The notes: generated by a model from the letters alone, not told the origin. DNA of 64,000 nucleotides from an uncultured Opitutia bacterium (GCA_903902745.1 CAIUWA010000042.1:1-64000), one strand, 5' to 3'. Positions 16,372 through 24,751 are shown, counted from the stretch's first letter. A program made the numbers and translations.

Positions 16372-17124
16372 CTATAGCTTTAACAGATGCTTCATCAGGA
16401 AGGCCGTCTGCAGCGCGGCGACTTCCTTCAGGCCCGTCTGCGCCAACACGAGCAGGCTCTGCAGCTGGTCGTTCGTAAAGGTCGCCTCCTCGCCGGAGCC
16501 CTGGACCTCGACGAACTGGCCGCGGCCGGTCATCACGATGTTGAAATCCACCTCGGCGTCCTTGTCCTCCACGTAGGCGAGGTCGAGCAACTCGCGGCCG
16601 CCAAACACGCCCACGCTGACGGCGGCGACGGAATCGCCGATCGGGTTCTCGGGGATTTTTTTCGAGTCGACCAGTTTTTGCACGGCGAGGCGGGCGGCAA
16701 GGTAGGCGCCGGTAATCGCGGCAGTGCGCGTGCCGCCATCGGCCTGGAGGACATCGCAGTCGACCCAGAGTGTGTTCTCACCCAGCTTACGAAGATCGAT
16801 GACGGCGCGCAGCGAGCGGCCGATGAGGCGCTGGATCTCGACCGTACGGCCGTCGAGCTTGCCCTTGGAAATGTCGCGCTGCTTCCGTTCCAGCGTGGAA
16901 TAGGGCAGCATGGAATATTCGGCGGTGAGCCAGCCGCCCTTCACGCCCTGCTGGCGCATCCAGGCCGGCACCTTGGGCTCGATGGTCGCGGCGCAGATGA
17001 CCCGCGTGAGCCCGAACGACACGAGCACGGAGCCCGTGGCGTAGGGCGCGATGTTGGCCTCGAAGGTGATGGGGCGGAGCTGGCCGGCCTGGCGGCCGTC
17101 GGCGCGGGGAGCGGAAGATGACAT
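16372..17124 (-). CDS. rph: Ribonuclease PH
   Basis: Phosphorolytic 3'-to-5' exoribonuclease that trims tRNA 3' ends. The start at 17124 gives MSSSAPRADGRQ, placing the family's conserved DGR motif near residue 10 and a length of 250 residues, close to the usual 238-245. The frame is open further upstream but that part is not conserved in type. The phosphate-binding loop GGTRTAAITGA is at about residues 124-134, and the RNase PH fold text (ISVGVFGG-like, LDLAYVEDKDAEVDFNIVMTG) follows. It is separated from hprK by a 250-bp spacer with a palindromic element. Confidence 0.95.
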   Translation of the reverse strand: MSSSAPRADGRQAGQLRPITFEANIAPYATGSVLVSFGLTRVICAATIEPKVPAWMRQQGVKGGWLTAEYSMLPYSTLERKQRDISKGKLDGRTVEIQRLIGRSLRAVIDLRKLGENTLWVDCDVLQADGGTRTAAITGAYLAARLAVQKLVDSKKIPENPIGDSVAAVSVGVFGGRELLDLAYVEDKDAEVDFNIVMTGRGQFVEVQGSGEEATFTNDQLQSLLVLAQTGLKEVAALQTAFLMKHLLKL

Positions 17125-17240
17125 GGGACCGACGGTAGGGGGCGGCAACACTACCGCCACTCTGAAAATCAGTGGGACGCCTGGCTCTCGTTCTCTCGTC
17201 AGCGGGGATGCAACGAGAAGCAACTTAGGATCCTGCCAGG

Positions 17241-17315
17241 TGTAGGGCCCGACCTTGGTCGGGGCCTCCGTGATTGCGCTTAGTTCAAACAGCCCGAGCA
17301 AGCTCGGGCCCTACA
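17241..17315. repeat. 75-bp palindromic element with GTAGGGC arms
   Basis: Outer arms TGTAGGGCCCGA (17241-17252) and TCGGGCCCTACA (17304-17315) are perfect 12-bp reverse complements. Inside, CCCGACC-tt-GGTCGGG and GCCCGAG-caa-CTCGGGC form one hairpin next to each arm. It is a member of the GTAGGGC-bounded class that recurs at 24845, 55574 and 62914. It lies upstream of rph and downstream of hprK. Confidence 0.8.
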
Positions 17316-17376
17316 GAAATCTCCGCGCGCGTGGCCGGGGAAAGAACGAGAACGATGAGGGACGCGGAAGTCCGCC

Positions 17377-18381
17377 TTATGACCCCGGGGCGCGTTCCTC
17401 GCGTTCGACCGGCTTGATGGCCGCGGGCCGTTCCTCGGATTGCTGGTGCATGAAGGAAATCAGGCGTTCGTTGAAATCCCGCGCCGGGTCATGACCCATT
17501 TTCTTCAGGGCCTGGGTGAGCGCGGCGACCTCGACGAGCCGGGCGATGTCGCGGCCGGGACGGACGTAGAGCTCGATGTGCGGCACCTTCATGCCGAGGA
17601 TCTCGTAGAAATTCTCCTCGAGCCCGGTGCGCTCCTCCACGGCCTCGGGGGTCCATTCGCGCAGGGAGACCACCATGTCGATGCGCTTCTCCAGGCGGAT
17701 GGACTTGATGCCGAACATCTCGGCGATGTTGATGATGCCGATGCCGCGGCATTCCATGTAGCCGCGGTTAAGCGGGCGGCTTGACGCCATGAGTTCTCGC
17801 TCGTCGATGAGCTTGACCAGCGTGAGGTCGTCCGCGACGAGCGAGTGGCCGCGCTCGATGAGGGCGAGGGCGCATTCGCTCTTGCCGACGCCGGAATCGC
17901 CGCGCAGCAGCACGCCGACGCCCTTGATATCGAGCGTGGTGGCGTGCTCGGTGGAGCGGGGGGCGAACTCGTTGTCGATGCACAGCGTGGCGAGGTTCAC
18001 GAAATTCATCGTGATCATCGGCGTGCGGAAGACCGGCAGGTTCATCTCCTGGGCAACCGCCAGCATCGGATGGGTGGCGTTGAAATTGCGCGTGAGGATG
18101 AGACAGGGGATCCCCTTCTTCACCATCTGCTCAAAGATCTTGATCTGGGACTTCTGGGAAAGCGTCTTCAGGTAGGTCATCTCGGCGGCGCCGAGCACCT
18201 GGATGCGCTTGTTCGCGAAATATTTGAAGAAGCCGGTGAGCGCGAGCGCGGGGCGGTTGATGGTCCCCTCGCGGATCAGGCGGTGCAGGCCGGCCTCGCC
18301 GGTGACCAGCTCCATCATGAGCTTCGCGCGGTAGGTCTCGAAAAAGTGCGCGACGGTGATGCCGTGGATGGCTTTTTGCAT
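17377..18381 (-). CDS. hprK: HPr kinase/phosphorylase
   Basis: Bifunctional enzyme that phosphorylates and dephosphorylates a serine on HPr, linking carbon status to the phosphotransferase system. At 334 residues it has the N-terminal DRTGG-like domain and the C-terminal kinase with Walker A GDSGVGKSE near residues 158-166. The family signature ECRGIGIINIAEMFG is near 222-236. It follows lptB by about 110 bp on the same strand. In proteobacteria the equivalent place after lptAB is taken by rpoN-hpf-ptsN-rapZ, so a PTS-related gene here fits a known theme. No HPr or EI gene is in the window. Confidence 0.94.
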   Translation of the reverse strand: MQKAIHGITVAHFFETYRAKLMMELVTGEAGLHRLIREGTINRPALALTGFFKYFANKRIQVLGAAEMTYLKTLSQKSQIKIFEQMVKKGIPCLILTRNFNATHPMLAVAQEMNLPVFRTPMITMNFVNLATLCIDNEFAPRSTEHATTLDIKGVGVLLRGDSGVGKSECALALIERGHSLVADDLTLVKLIDERELMASSRPLNRGYMECRGIGIINIAEMFGIKSIRLEKRIDMVVSLREWTPEAVEERTGLEENFYEILGMKVPHIELYVRPGRDIARLVEVAALTQALKKMGHDPARDFNERLISFMHQQSEERPAAIKPVEREERAPGS

Positions 18382-18394
18382 ATTCGGAAGGAGT

Positions 18395-18493
18395 CAGGAG
18401 ACAGGAGGGAAGGAGTCAGGAGTCGGGAGAGAATGCGAGCCTGTGCTGTGGCGGTCCTTATCCTGAATCCTGGCTCCTCCCCTCCTGTCTCCT
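18395..18493. repeat. Purine-word inverted repeat between lptB and hprK
   Basis: The left arm (about 18395-18423) is built from AGGAGTCAGG and GGAGACAGGAGGG words. The right arm (about 18461-18493) has CTCCCCTCCTGTCTCCT and overlaps the lptB stop codon. The repeat could attenuate transcription from the LPS operon into hprK. Confidence 0.65.
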
Positions 18494-19253
18494 ACATGTT
18501 GAAATTCTCGCCGAGGTAGAATTTCCGGGCCGAATCATCGTGGATGAGGAAATCGCCCGTGCCCTCCGTGAGCACCTTGCCCTGGTGGATGAGGTAGGCG
18601 CGGTCGACGATGCGGAGGGTTTCGCGGACATTGTGGTCGGTGACGACGACGCCGATGCCGCGGGCCTTGAGCTGGAGGATGATCTTCTGCACCTCGGCGA
18701 CGGAGATGGGGTCGATGGCGGCGAAGGGTTCGTCCATCAGCAGGAACTTCGGCTGCGTGACCAGGGCGCGGGCGATCTCCAGCCGCCGCCGCTCGCCGCC
18801 GGACAGGGTGTAGGCCTTCTGTTTGGCGACATGGCCGAGGCTGAGCTCATCGAGATGGCGCTGGACGCGCGCGGGTCGCTCGCGCCGGGGCACGCCGATG
18901 GCCTCCACGATGGCGAGGATGTTCTCCGCCACGGTGAGCTTGCGGAAAACCGAGGCCTCCTGCGGCAGGTAGCCAATGCCGTGGCGGGCGCGCTCGTGCA
19001 TGCGCAGGCGCGTGAGGTCATGGCCGTCGAGGCTCACGCGCCCGGAAGTGGGGGGGACCAGGCCGACGATCATGTAGAAGGTCGTGGTCTTGCCGGCGCC
19101 ATTGGGGCCGAGCAGGCCGACGACCTCGCCGGCGGCGAAGCGGACATCGACGCCGTTGACGACCGAACGGGCCCCGTAGGTCTTGACGAGGCCCTCGGTG
19201 CGGATCTCGGACAGGTCGGAGGTGAGGGGCGGAGCGACGGGGGCGGTCTCCAT
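18492..19253 (-). CDS. lptB: LPS export ABC transporter ATPase LptB
   Basis: Cytoplasmic ATPase of the LptB2FG machine that extracts lipopolysaccharide from the inner membrane. At 253 residues it has Walker A GPNGAGKT (49-56), ABC signature LSGGERRR (about 147-154) and Walker B FLLMDEPFAAIDP (about 170). The PFAAIDPISV text after Walker B is characteristic of LptB. It follows the LptA-like gene by 6 bp, in an operon with kdsC and the LptC-like gene. LptF and LptG are not in this window. Confidence 0.95.
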   Translation of the reverse strand: METAPVAPPLTSDLSEIRTEGLVKTYGARSVVNGVDVRFAAGEVVGLLGPNGAGKTTTFYMIVGLVPPTSGRVSLDGHDLTRLRMHERARHGIGYLPQEASVFRKLTVAENILAIVEAIGVPRRERPARVQRHLDELSLGHVAKQKAYTLSGGERRRLEIARALVTQPKFLLMDEPFAAIDPISVAEVQKIILQLKARGIGVVVTDHNVRETLRIVDRAYLIHQGKVLTEGTGDFLIHDDSARKFYLGENFNM

Positions 19254-19259
19254 GGGGGA

Positions 19260-19823
19260 TTATTTCTGCGCCTCGGGGGCGGGCGCGGCTTTATCCGGGA
19301 CGGGCTTGTTCTTGTCGAAGCCCAGATCCTTGATTCCAGGTCCATTGAACCGTGGCTTCTCGGTGATCACCCTGCGCTCCCCGCGCAACATGGTGATTTT
19401 TTCCCCGGCCGTCACGAAAGGCGGCTCCGAGCCATGATCAATGACCACGGGGTCTTCCGTGAGGATCACCGTGTCGTCGCGGGGCAAAACCTCGGCGCGG
19501 CCGCAGGTGGCCTCGCGGTCGCCCTGCACGATGCGCACGTGGCCGGTCGCCAGCAGGTATTTGAATTTTTCCAGGGTGGGCATGGTGGCCGTCTTGTCGC
19601 CAATGCCCTCGGCGATGATTTCCAGGCGGTCGCAGAGGATCCGGAGGTTGGTGCCGGTCAGCGTGACCGAGCCCGTGCAGATTGCACGGGTTTCCGTCCC
19701 CACGCTCCACATTTCCAGATGATCACCGCGCAACTCGGTGGACTGCGGCGCGACGTCGCCCGCGAAGACGGTCAGGGCCAGCGGTAGGATCGCGCAGAGC
19801 ACGAGAGGGCGGAATATTTTCAT
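19260..19823 (-). CDS. lptA: LptA/OstA-like periplasmic LPS transport protein
   Basis: A 187-residue protein from the start at 19823 (MKIFRPLVLCAILPLALTVFA, a signal peptide ending at about residue 21). The body has the beta-jellyroll OstA pattern of alternating strands (TELRGDHLEMW, AICTGSVTLTGTNLRILCDRLEI, GHVRIVQGDREATCGRAEVL). LptA bridges the periplasm carrying lipopolysaccharide. The start overlaps the stop of the upstream LptC-like gene in an ATGA junction, so translation is coupled. Gene order and fold support the name; sequence similarity to enterobacterial LptA could not be measured. Confidence 0.83.
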   Translation of the reverse strand: MKIFRPLVLCAILPLALTVFAGDVAPQSTELRGDHLEMWSVGTETRAICTGSVTLTGTNLRILCDRLEIIAEGIGDKTATMPTLEKFKYLLATGHVRIVQGDREATCGRAEVLPRDDTVILTEDPVVIDHGSEPPFVTAGEKITMLRGERRVITEKPRFNGPGIKDLGFDKNKPVPDKAAPAPEAQK

Positions 19824-20251
19824 TTCAAGATGTCCTTCAGTTCGGCGTGGAAGACTACCCGGACGTTTCCATCGAGGGAAATTCTTTTTTCCTTGTGGTC
19901 GTAGGTCCACCGCGTGCCTGAGGCCTCCAGGTCGTCGCGGATGAAGCGCACGGATTTTTCGCCACTGGCGACATTGGTGTCGGGCAGGAAGGTCGCCGCC
20001 GGGCTGAGCAGAATCGTCTCGATACGCTCGGTTGCGTCGCCCGTGAAAATGCTGAGGTTCATGTCGGTCGCTTCGACGCGCTCGCGGGTGCCATTCATCG
20101 CGGAGGCGCGCAGCAACATCGAGCGAAAGCCATCCGGGGAGAAGGTCTGCAGGGTCGACTGGTTGACGGCCGTGGGATTGCCCGTCGGGGGCGGGGTGGC
20201 CGGGGCGGCGGCAAAGAGCAACAGGGGAGCCAGGCTGAGCGCGAATTTCAC
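19820..20251 (-). CDS. lptC: LptC-like periplasmic/membrane-anchored LPS transport protein
   Basis: A 143-residue protein with an N-terminal hydrophobic stretch (FALSLAPLLLFAAAPA) and a beta-rich body (VEATDMNLSIFTGDATERIETILLSPAATFL). Length and position between kdsC and lptA match LptC, which links LptFG to the LptA bridge. It overlaps kdsC upstream and the LptA-like gene downstream by 4 bp each. It could also be a second OstA-domain protein, since LptA and LptC share a fold. Confidence 0.7.
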   Translation of the reverse strand: MKFALSLAPLLLFAAAPATPPPTGNPTAVNQSTLQTFSPDGFRSMLLRASAMNGTRERVEATDMNLSIFTGDATERIETILLSPAATFLPDTNVASGEKSVRFIRDDLEASGTRWTYDHKEKRISLDGNVRVVFHAELKDILK

Positions 20252-20766
20252 GGGGACGAGGGAGGGACTCCGGCCGCGAGGATAAGTTCGCAGATTTCGC
20301 GCACGGCTCCGTGACCCGCGGCCCGGCCAGTCACATAGTCGGCAGCAGCCAGGGCAGACGGCATGGCGCCGGGCACGGTGGCCCCGACGCCCGCCCAGTT
20401 GATGGCGGGCACGTCGATGTCGTCGTCACCGGCGTAGGCGCATTGTGCGGGGGAGAGTTTGAGCAGGGCGGCGAGTTCCTGCAGGGCGGCGAGCTTGTCG
20501 GTGCGGCCCTGGATCAGGTGGGGGATTTTCAGCTCGGTGGCGCGGGCGGTCGTGGCGCCCGAGGCCCGGCCGCTGATCCAGGCGACGGCGATGCCTGCCT
20601 TCAGCACGCGCACCAGGCCCATGCCATCGAGGATCGAGAAGGCCTTGGTCTCCGTGCCGTCCGACGAAATTTGCACGGTGCCATCGGTGAGAATGCCGTC
20701 GACATCCAGGGCGAGCAGCCGGATGGCGGCCCAGCGGGCGGGAGCGATGGAGGGTTTGGCGGTCAT
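20248..20766 (-). CDS. kdsC: 3-deoxy-D-manno-octulosonate 8-phosphate phosphatase (HAD)
   Basis: C0-type HAD phosphatase that makes Kdo for lipopolysaccharide core from Kdo-8-phosphate. At 172 residues it has motif I LDVDGILTDG (about 15-24), motif II SGR (about 65), and motif IV GDDDIDVPAI (about 117). The absence of a cap domain and the TDG in motif I are typical of KdsC. It is the first gene of the LPS operon, overlapping the LptC-like gene by 4 bp. It shows this organism makes Kdo-containing lipopolysaccharide. Confidence 0.93.
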   Translation of the reverse strand: MTAKPSIAPARWAAIRLLALDVDGILTDGTVQISSDGTETKAFSILDGMGLVRVLKAGIAVAWISGRASGATTARATELKIPHLIQGRTDKLAALQELAALLKLSPAQCAYAGDDDIDVPAINWAGVGATVPGAMPSALAAADYVTGRAAGHGAVREICELILAAGVPPSSP

Positions 20767-20774
20767 GATTTTTT

Positions 20775-20845
20775 AACTCAGAGGGCGCGGAGAGCGCGGA
20801 GAGGAGGATTTAAGTCTCAGGGTTCTCTGCGTCCTTTGGGTTTAA
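20775..20845. repeat. Purine-word inverted repeat before kdsC
   Basis: CAGAGGGCGCGGAGAGCGCGGAGAG at about 20778-20802 faces a weaker pyrimidine arm TTCTCTGCGTCCTTTGGG near 20822-20840. It is a spacer hairpin of the word-repeat class, between the end of the E1 gene and kdsC. Confidence 0.45.
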
Positions 20846-20850
20846 AATTC

Positions 20851-22890
20851 TTAACCGATCCAGGTCGTGAGCTGGTCGATGAGTTTTTCCTTGGTCGGGC
20901 GGAAGACCTGTTCCAGCTCGGGCGCGAAGGGGACGGGCAGGTCGAGCGCGCCGAGGCGGAGAGGGGCGCACTTGAGGGAGGAAAAATGTTCCTCGGTAAG
21001 GCGCGCGACCAGCTCGGCGCCGAAGCCATGGGTGCGCCGGCCCTCGTGCAGCACGACCAGGCGGCCGGTGCGCACGAGCGAGGCCTTGATGGCGTCGAGC
21101 TTGAGCGGGGCGAGCGCACGCAGGTCGAAGAGATCGAACGCGGTCTCGTACTCGGCGGCGAAGTAGTCGCAGACCTCGGTGGCGAGATGGACCATTTCCC
21201 CGTAGGTGACGAACGTGGCAAAGTCTCCGGTGCGCACAGCCTTCGGCGACCACACGTCGCGGTAGTTGGGATCCCAGGCGACAGGCTGTTTGCCGCGGCG
21301 GTAGAGACCCTTGTGCTCGAAGAGGAGCACCGGGTTGTTGTCCTCGTAGGCCGCGAGCAGGGCGTTGAAGGCGTCCTGCGGTGTGCTGGGGTAGAGCGCC
21401 TTGAGCCCCGGCATCGCGAGGAAGAAAGACTCCAGCTCCTGGGAGTGGAAGGAGCCGAAGGTCAGGCCGCCGCCGCCTGGCAGCCGCAGGACAAGCGGAC
21501 AGGCCGCGCCGGAGCGGAAGTGCATGGTCGCGGCGTTGAGCACGATCTGCGTGGTCGCCTCGGTGGCAAAATCGGCGAACTGGAATTCCTCGATGGGCCG
21601 GTGGCCGTTGAGGGCGAGGCCGATGGCGTAACCCGTGCAGGCGCTTTCGGCGAGGGGAGTGTTCATCACCCGGGGCCGACCAAAATCCTTCAGCAGTCCC
21701 TCCGTGACTTTGAACGCGCCGCCGTAGGTGCCGATGTCCTGCCCGAGCAGCAGGGACTCGGGCCGTTCGGCCAGGATTTTGCGCAGGCCGAGGGTGAGGG
21801 CCTGCGCGGAGTTGAGGCTTTCGGGTGCAGCCGGCTCCGGCTTCCACGGCAGCGGCGGCGCGGGGGGCGCGAAGACATCGGCGGCCATTCCGGCCGGATC
21901 GGGCCGCGGGGTCGCGATGCAAATTTTCACGCACGCCTCCATGAAGGCATCGAGCTCGGCCTCGACGGCCGCGACCCGCGAGGCGCCGGCGGCGGCCACG
22001 ACCCGGGCGCGGAATTTCGGCAGCGGGTCGCGGGCAAAAAAGCCGTCGCTCTCGCCGGGACGGAGGTAATCGCAGGTGTCGTAGGCGGCGTGGCCGCGCA
22101 GGCGCAGCGTGTGCGCCTCGATCAGCACTGGTCGGGAGGTTTTCCGGACGCGGTCGATGGCGGAGGCGAGCGTGCGGGCGCAGCCCTCGACATCGGTGGC
22201 GTCGACCGCGAAGCCCTCCATCTGGTAGCCGGCGGCGCGGCGCCAGAGCTCGGTGCCGGCGGCGAACTGCTCGCTGACCGGCGTGGAGTAGGCGTAGCCG
22301 TTGTTCTCGATGAGGAAGACGACGGGCAGCGAGAGGAGGGACGCGAGGTTGAGCGACTCATGGATGTCGCCCGTGCTCGAGCCACCGTCGCCGAAGATCG
22401 CGAAGCCCACGGCCGGGCGGCCGAGGCGGCGCTGGGAATCCGTCATGCCGGCGACATTGGAGAGCATGATGCCGAGATGGCTGATCATCGGCAGCGAGCG
22501 GTTGGCCGGATCACCGTGGTGGATGTTGCCCTCGCGGGCCTTGGTCGGGCTGCCCGCGTTGGCGAAATACTGGTTCAGGTGCTCACAGAGATGGCCGCTC
22601 CAGATGAGATGGCCGCCGAGGTCGCGGTGGGTGAACGAGACCACGTCGATGGCCTTGTCGGCGAGCAGCGCGAGCGGGATAATGAGGCCCTCGTTGCCCT
22701 GGCCGCCGGTGACGGTGCCGCGCAGGAGCCCCTGGCGGAAGAGATCGAGGATGCGGTTGTCCGTGGCGCGCGTGAAATGCATCCACGCGTAGATGCGAAG
22801 GAGGGCTGCCGGGGAATTGGTCTCAAGCTCGGCGCCGCGCAGGTTGCGCTCTGCCAGGATGCCGGGAGGTTTGGGAAAGGCCATGTCCAA
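20851..22890 (-). CDS. Fused two-oxoacid dehydrogenase E1 (alpha plus beta)
   Basis: A thiamine-diphosphate enzyme of 679 residues that joins E1-alpha (to about 335) and E1-beta (about 355 onward) in one chain; related complexes often use two genes. The ThDP motif starts GDGGSSTGD (about 167) and ends ENNGYAYST (about 195). The beta half has ALNGHRPIEEFQFADFA and PLVLRLPGGGG blocks. It decarboxylates pyruvate or a branched-chain 2-oxoacid and passes the acyl group to a lipoyl E2. No E2 or E3 lies beside it; lpd at 32529 could be shared. The substrate cannot be decided by eye. Confidence 0.88.
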   Translation of the reverse strand: MDMAFPKPPGILAERNLRGAELETNSPAALLRIYAWMHFTRATDNRILDLFRQGLLRGTVTGGQGNEGLIIPLALLADKAIDVVSFTHRDLGGHLIWSGHLCEHLNQYFANAGSPTKAREGNIHHGDPANRSLPMISHLGIMLSNVAGMTDSQRRLGRPAVGFAIFGDGGSSTGDIHESLNLASLLSLPVVFLIENNGYAYSTPVSEQFAAGTELWRRAAGYQMEGFAVDATDVEGCARTLASAIDRVRKTSRPVLIEAHTLRLRGHAAYDTCDYLRPGESDGFFARDPLPKFRARVVAAAGASRVAAVEAELDAFMEACVKICIATPRPDPAGMAADVFAPPAPPLPWKPEPAAPESLNSAQALTLGLRKILAERPESLLLGQDIGTYGGAFKVTEGLLKDFGRPRVMNTPLAESACTGYAIGLALNGHRPIEEFQFADFATEATTQIVLNAATMHFRSGAACPLVLRLPGGGGLTFGSFHSQELESFFLAMPGLKALYPSTPQDAFNALLAAYEDNNPVLLFEHKGLYRRGKQPVAWDPNYRDVWSPKAVRTGDFATFVTYGEMVHLATEVCDYFAAEYETAFDLFDLRALAPLKLDAIKASLVRTGRLVVLHEGRRTHGFGAELVARLTEEHFSSLKCAPLRLGALDLPVPFAPELEQVFRPTKEKLIDQLTTWIG

Positions 22891-23026
22891 TGCCCGACGC
22901 TGAGCAGCCGGCCCGGCGTGGGCAAGCGAGAGATTTTAGACGGCGATTCCGCTCCAGGCGCCTCGTGCGCTCGAGAGATCGGAATCCGGTTTGTTTCAGA
23001 TCCAGGATTGACGCGACCTGATATAA

Positions 23027-23039
23027 ACTACTTAGTAGT
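23027..23039. promoter_or_regulatory. Candidate PadR operator
   Basis: ACTAC-TTA-GTAGT is an inverted repeat ending 4 bp before the PadR start codon at 23044, followed by a further GTACTA. TATAAA lies just before it at 23022. Placement over the start region fits autorepression, the common mode for PadR proteins. Confidence 0.5.
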
Positions 23040-23043
23040 ACTA

Positions 23044-23376
23044 ATGACTGATACCCCTCTGGGTGAATTCGAGCAAGTCGTGCTCCTGGCCGTTCTCCGC
23101 CTGGGCGAGAACGCGTACGGCGTCACGATTCGCGAAGAAATTGCGGCGAAGACCGACCGCGATCCGTCGCCTGGGGCGCTGTATACGACCCTCGCCCGCA
23201 TGGAGGAGAAGGGCCTGGTCAAATCGAGGCTGGGGGACCCGACACCGGATCGTGGGGGTCGGGCCAAGCGCTTTGTGAAACTCACGGCCAGCGGAATCGA
23301 CGCCGTCGCCCGTGCGCAGCGCTCCTATCAAAATCTACTCCGCGGGATTTCGCTCCCCGGTCTCGCCCATGGATAA
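23044..23376 (+). CDS. PadR-family transcriptional regulator
   Basis: A 110-residue winged-helix repressor. ATG 23044 gives MTDTPLGEFEQVVLLAVLRLGENAYGVTI, the typical PadR opening, followed by SPGALYTTLARMEEKGLVKSR (recognition helix and wing) and RAKRFVKLTASG. It is divergent from the E1 gene and overlaps the following membrane-protein gene by 8 bp, a pairing common for PadR regulators and the membrane proteins they control. An inverted repeat just upstream of the start is a likely self-binding site. Confidence 0.93.
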   Translation: MTDTPLGEFEQVVLLAVLRLGENAYGVTIREEIAAKTDRDPSPGALYTTLARMEEKGLVKSRLGDPTPDRGGRAKRFVKLTASGIDAVARAQRSYQNLLRGISLPGLAHG

Positions 23377-23980
23377 AGGCAAAATCGCCGAAGGGTTCAT
23401 CTCGCTGGTAATGGAGCGGGAGCAGGCCGCGACCGTGGTTGGCGATCTGCTGGAGGCTGGAGCCTCACGCAGTATAGGTTGGTTTTGGTCGAATGTTTTT
23501 CGCACCTGTACGGCAAGTGTCTGGCGCGACGCAAAATCCGATCCGGGCTTTGTCCTGAGCCGCGCAGTGCTGGGGGTTCTCGTCAATGCTTCCGGCTGTG
23601 CTGCCGTCTCGTTGGCAATGGCGGTCCTCAAGCGGGTTGTCATCAGTGGGTTTTCAATCCACGAAACGTATTCGTGGGGGTTTGCCGAGGAGGTGATAAT
23701 TGTGTCGGCAGGCGCATTTAGAGCCGGAGGCTGGATTGTCAGATTTTCCTTGGGCAAAGAGGTCGCGGTGTGTGTGGCGATGGTGTTCTTGGCTCCGATT
23801 ATCTTTAGTGGGGTCGCCATGCTGCTCTGGGGATTTTTGACCTTGATACAAAGTCCGATTGCGGCGCCACCGTTTACTTTAATTTGGTGGAATAACGGGT
23901 GGATGCTCTTTTCTTTCGTTCCTTGTTTGCTGGGCGCAGCTCTGGCACGGAGGCGTAGGCATAACGCAGGCGCAATCTGA
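23369..23980 (+). CDS. PadR-linked integral membrane protein
   Basis: A 203-residue protein starting at ATG 23369 inside the end of padR. The N-terminal 30 residues (MDKGKIAEGFISLVMEREQAATVVGDLLEA) are soluble, with a short conserved-looking EREQA...VGDLLE stretch. Three to four hydrophobic segments follow (about 65-90, 120-150 and 180-195), ending in a basic tail LARRRRHNAG. Function is unknown. Base composition is visibly lower in GC than the flanking genes, so the padR pair may have been acquired. Confidence 0.8.
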   Translation: MDKGKIAEGFISLVMEREQAATVVGDLLEAGASRSIGWFWSNVFRTCTASVWRDAKSDPGFVLSRAVLGVLVNASGCAAVSLAMAVLKRVVISGFSIHETYSWGFAEEVIIVSAGAFRAGGWIVRFSLGKEVAVCVAMVFLAPIIFSGVAMLLWGFLTLIQSPIAAPPFTLIWWNNGWMLFSFVPCLLGAALARRRRHNAGAI

Positions 23981-24067
23981 TATCAATGTAGCAGCCGAGG
24001 TAGTAGGCCGGTGTTCACCTGTCACATGAGACGATTTCGCCTCGCATTGGGAAGGGTCCGTAAGGAA

Positions 24068-24751
24068 TCAAATGACGATCGTTTCGCCGGTGGCCAGCAC
24101 TCGCACGGTGTGGCCCGTGCGGGAGGAGGCGGTGGCGAAGGCGTGGGGGTCGGCCTTGATGCGGTCGCTGGTATTGTAGTGCATGGGTACGGCCAGCCGG
24201 GGGCGCAGCAGGTTGAGCGCCTCGACGGCGTCGTCGGCACCCATCGTATAAAAGTCGCCGATGGGCAGGAGCGCGAGGTCGAGCCCGCCGCGGCCGATCA
24301 GCGTCATGTCACTGAACAGTGCGGTGTCGCCGGCGTGGTAGACTGCACGGTTTTCGGCGCGGATCACATAACCGGCGGCAACGCCCATCGACTTGGTTTC
24401 TCCGCCGGGCAGCTCGAGGGCCGAGCTGTGCAAGGCGGGGGTCATCTGGATGCGGCCCCAGGGAAAGTTCACGCTGCCGCCGGGCATGGGGTCGAGGGTT
24501 TTGGCTCCTTGGGTGGCGAAATGCATCGCGAGCTCGTAGGGCGCCACGATCGTCGCGCCGTGCAGTCGGGCGAGATTGAGCGCGTCCGCGATGTGATCGT
24601 CGTGGGCGTGGGAACAGAGGACGAAGTCGCAGGGCACGCCGGCCGGATCCACGGCGCCGTGGGGATTTTCCTTGAGGTAGGGATCAAGTACCAGACGCGT
24701 GCCAGCGGTCTCGAGGAGAAAGCAGGAGTGGCCGAAGTAGGTTAGCTGCAT
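24068..24751 (-). CDS. UPF0173 metal-dependent hydrolase (metallo-beta-lactamase fold)
   Basis: A 227-residue protein with the opening MQLTYFGHSCFLLE typical of UPF0173 proteins, and the metal motif SHAHDDHI (HxHxDH, about 47-54). Further metal ligands are in ALHSSALE (about 107) and YHAGDTALFSD (about 139-149), with MHYNT near the end. The fold is known to hydrolyse esters, lactones or phosphodiesters; the substrate is unknown. It is a single gene with a spacer of 185 bp to the next gene on the same strand. Confidence 0.92.
   Translation of the reverse strand: MQLTYFGHSCFLLETAGTRLVLDPYLKENPHGAVDPAGVPCDFVLCSHAHDDHIADALNLARLHGATIVAPYELAMHFATQGAKTLDPMPGGSVNFPWGRIQMTPALHSSALELPGGETKSMGVAAGYVIRAENRAVYHAGDTALFSDMTLIGRGGLDLALLPIGDFYTMGADDAVEALNLLRPRLAVPMHYNTSDRIKADPHAFATASSRTGHTVRVLATGETIVI

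Noticed and set aside
20311-23040. A plus-strand frame of about 900 codons antisense to kdsC and the E1 gene.
   Set aside because: It is a GC-rich shadow of genes with clear catalytic motifs. Only its last part from 23044 (PadR) is real.
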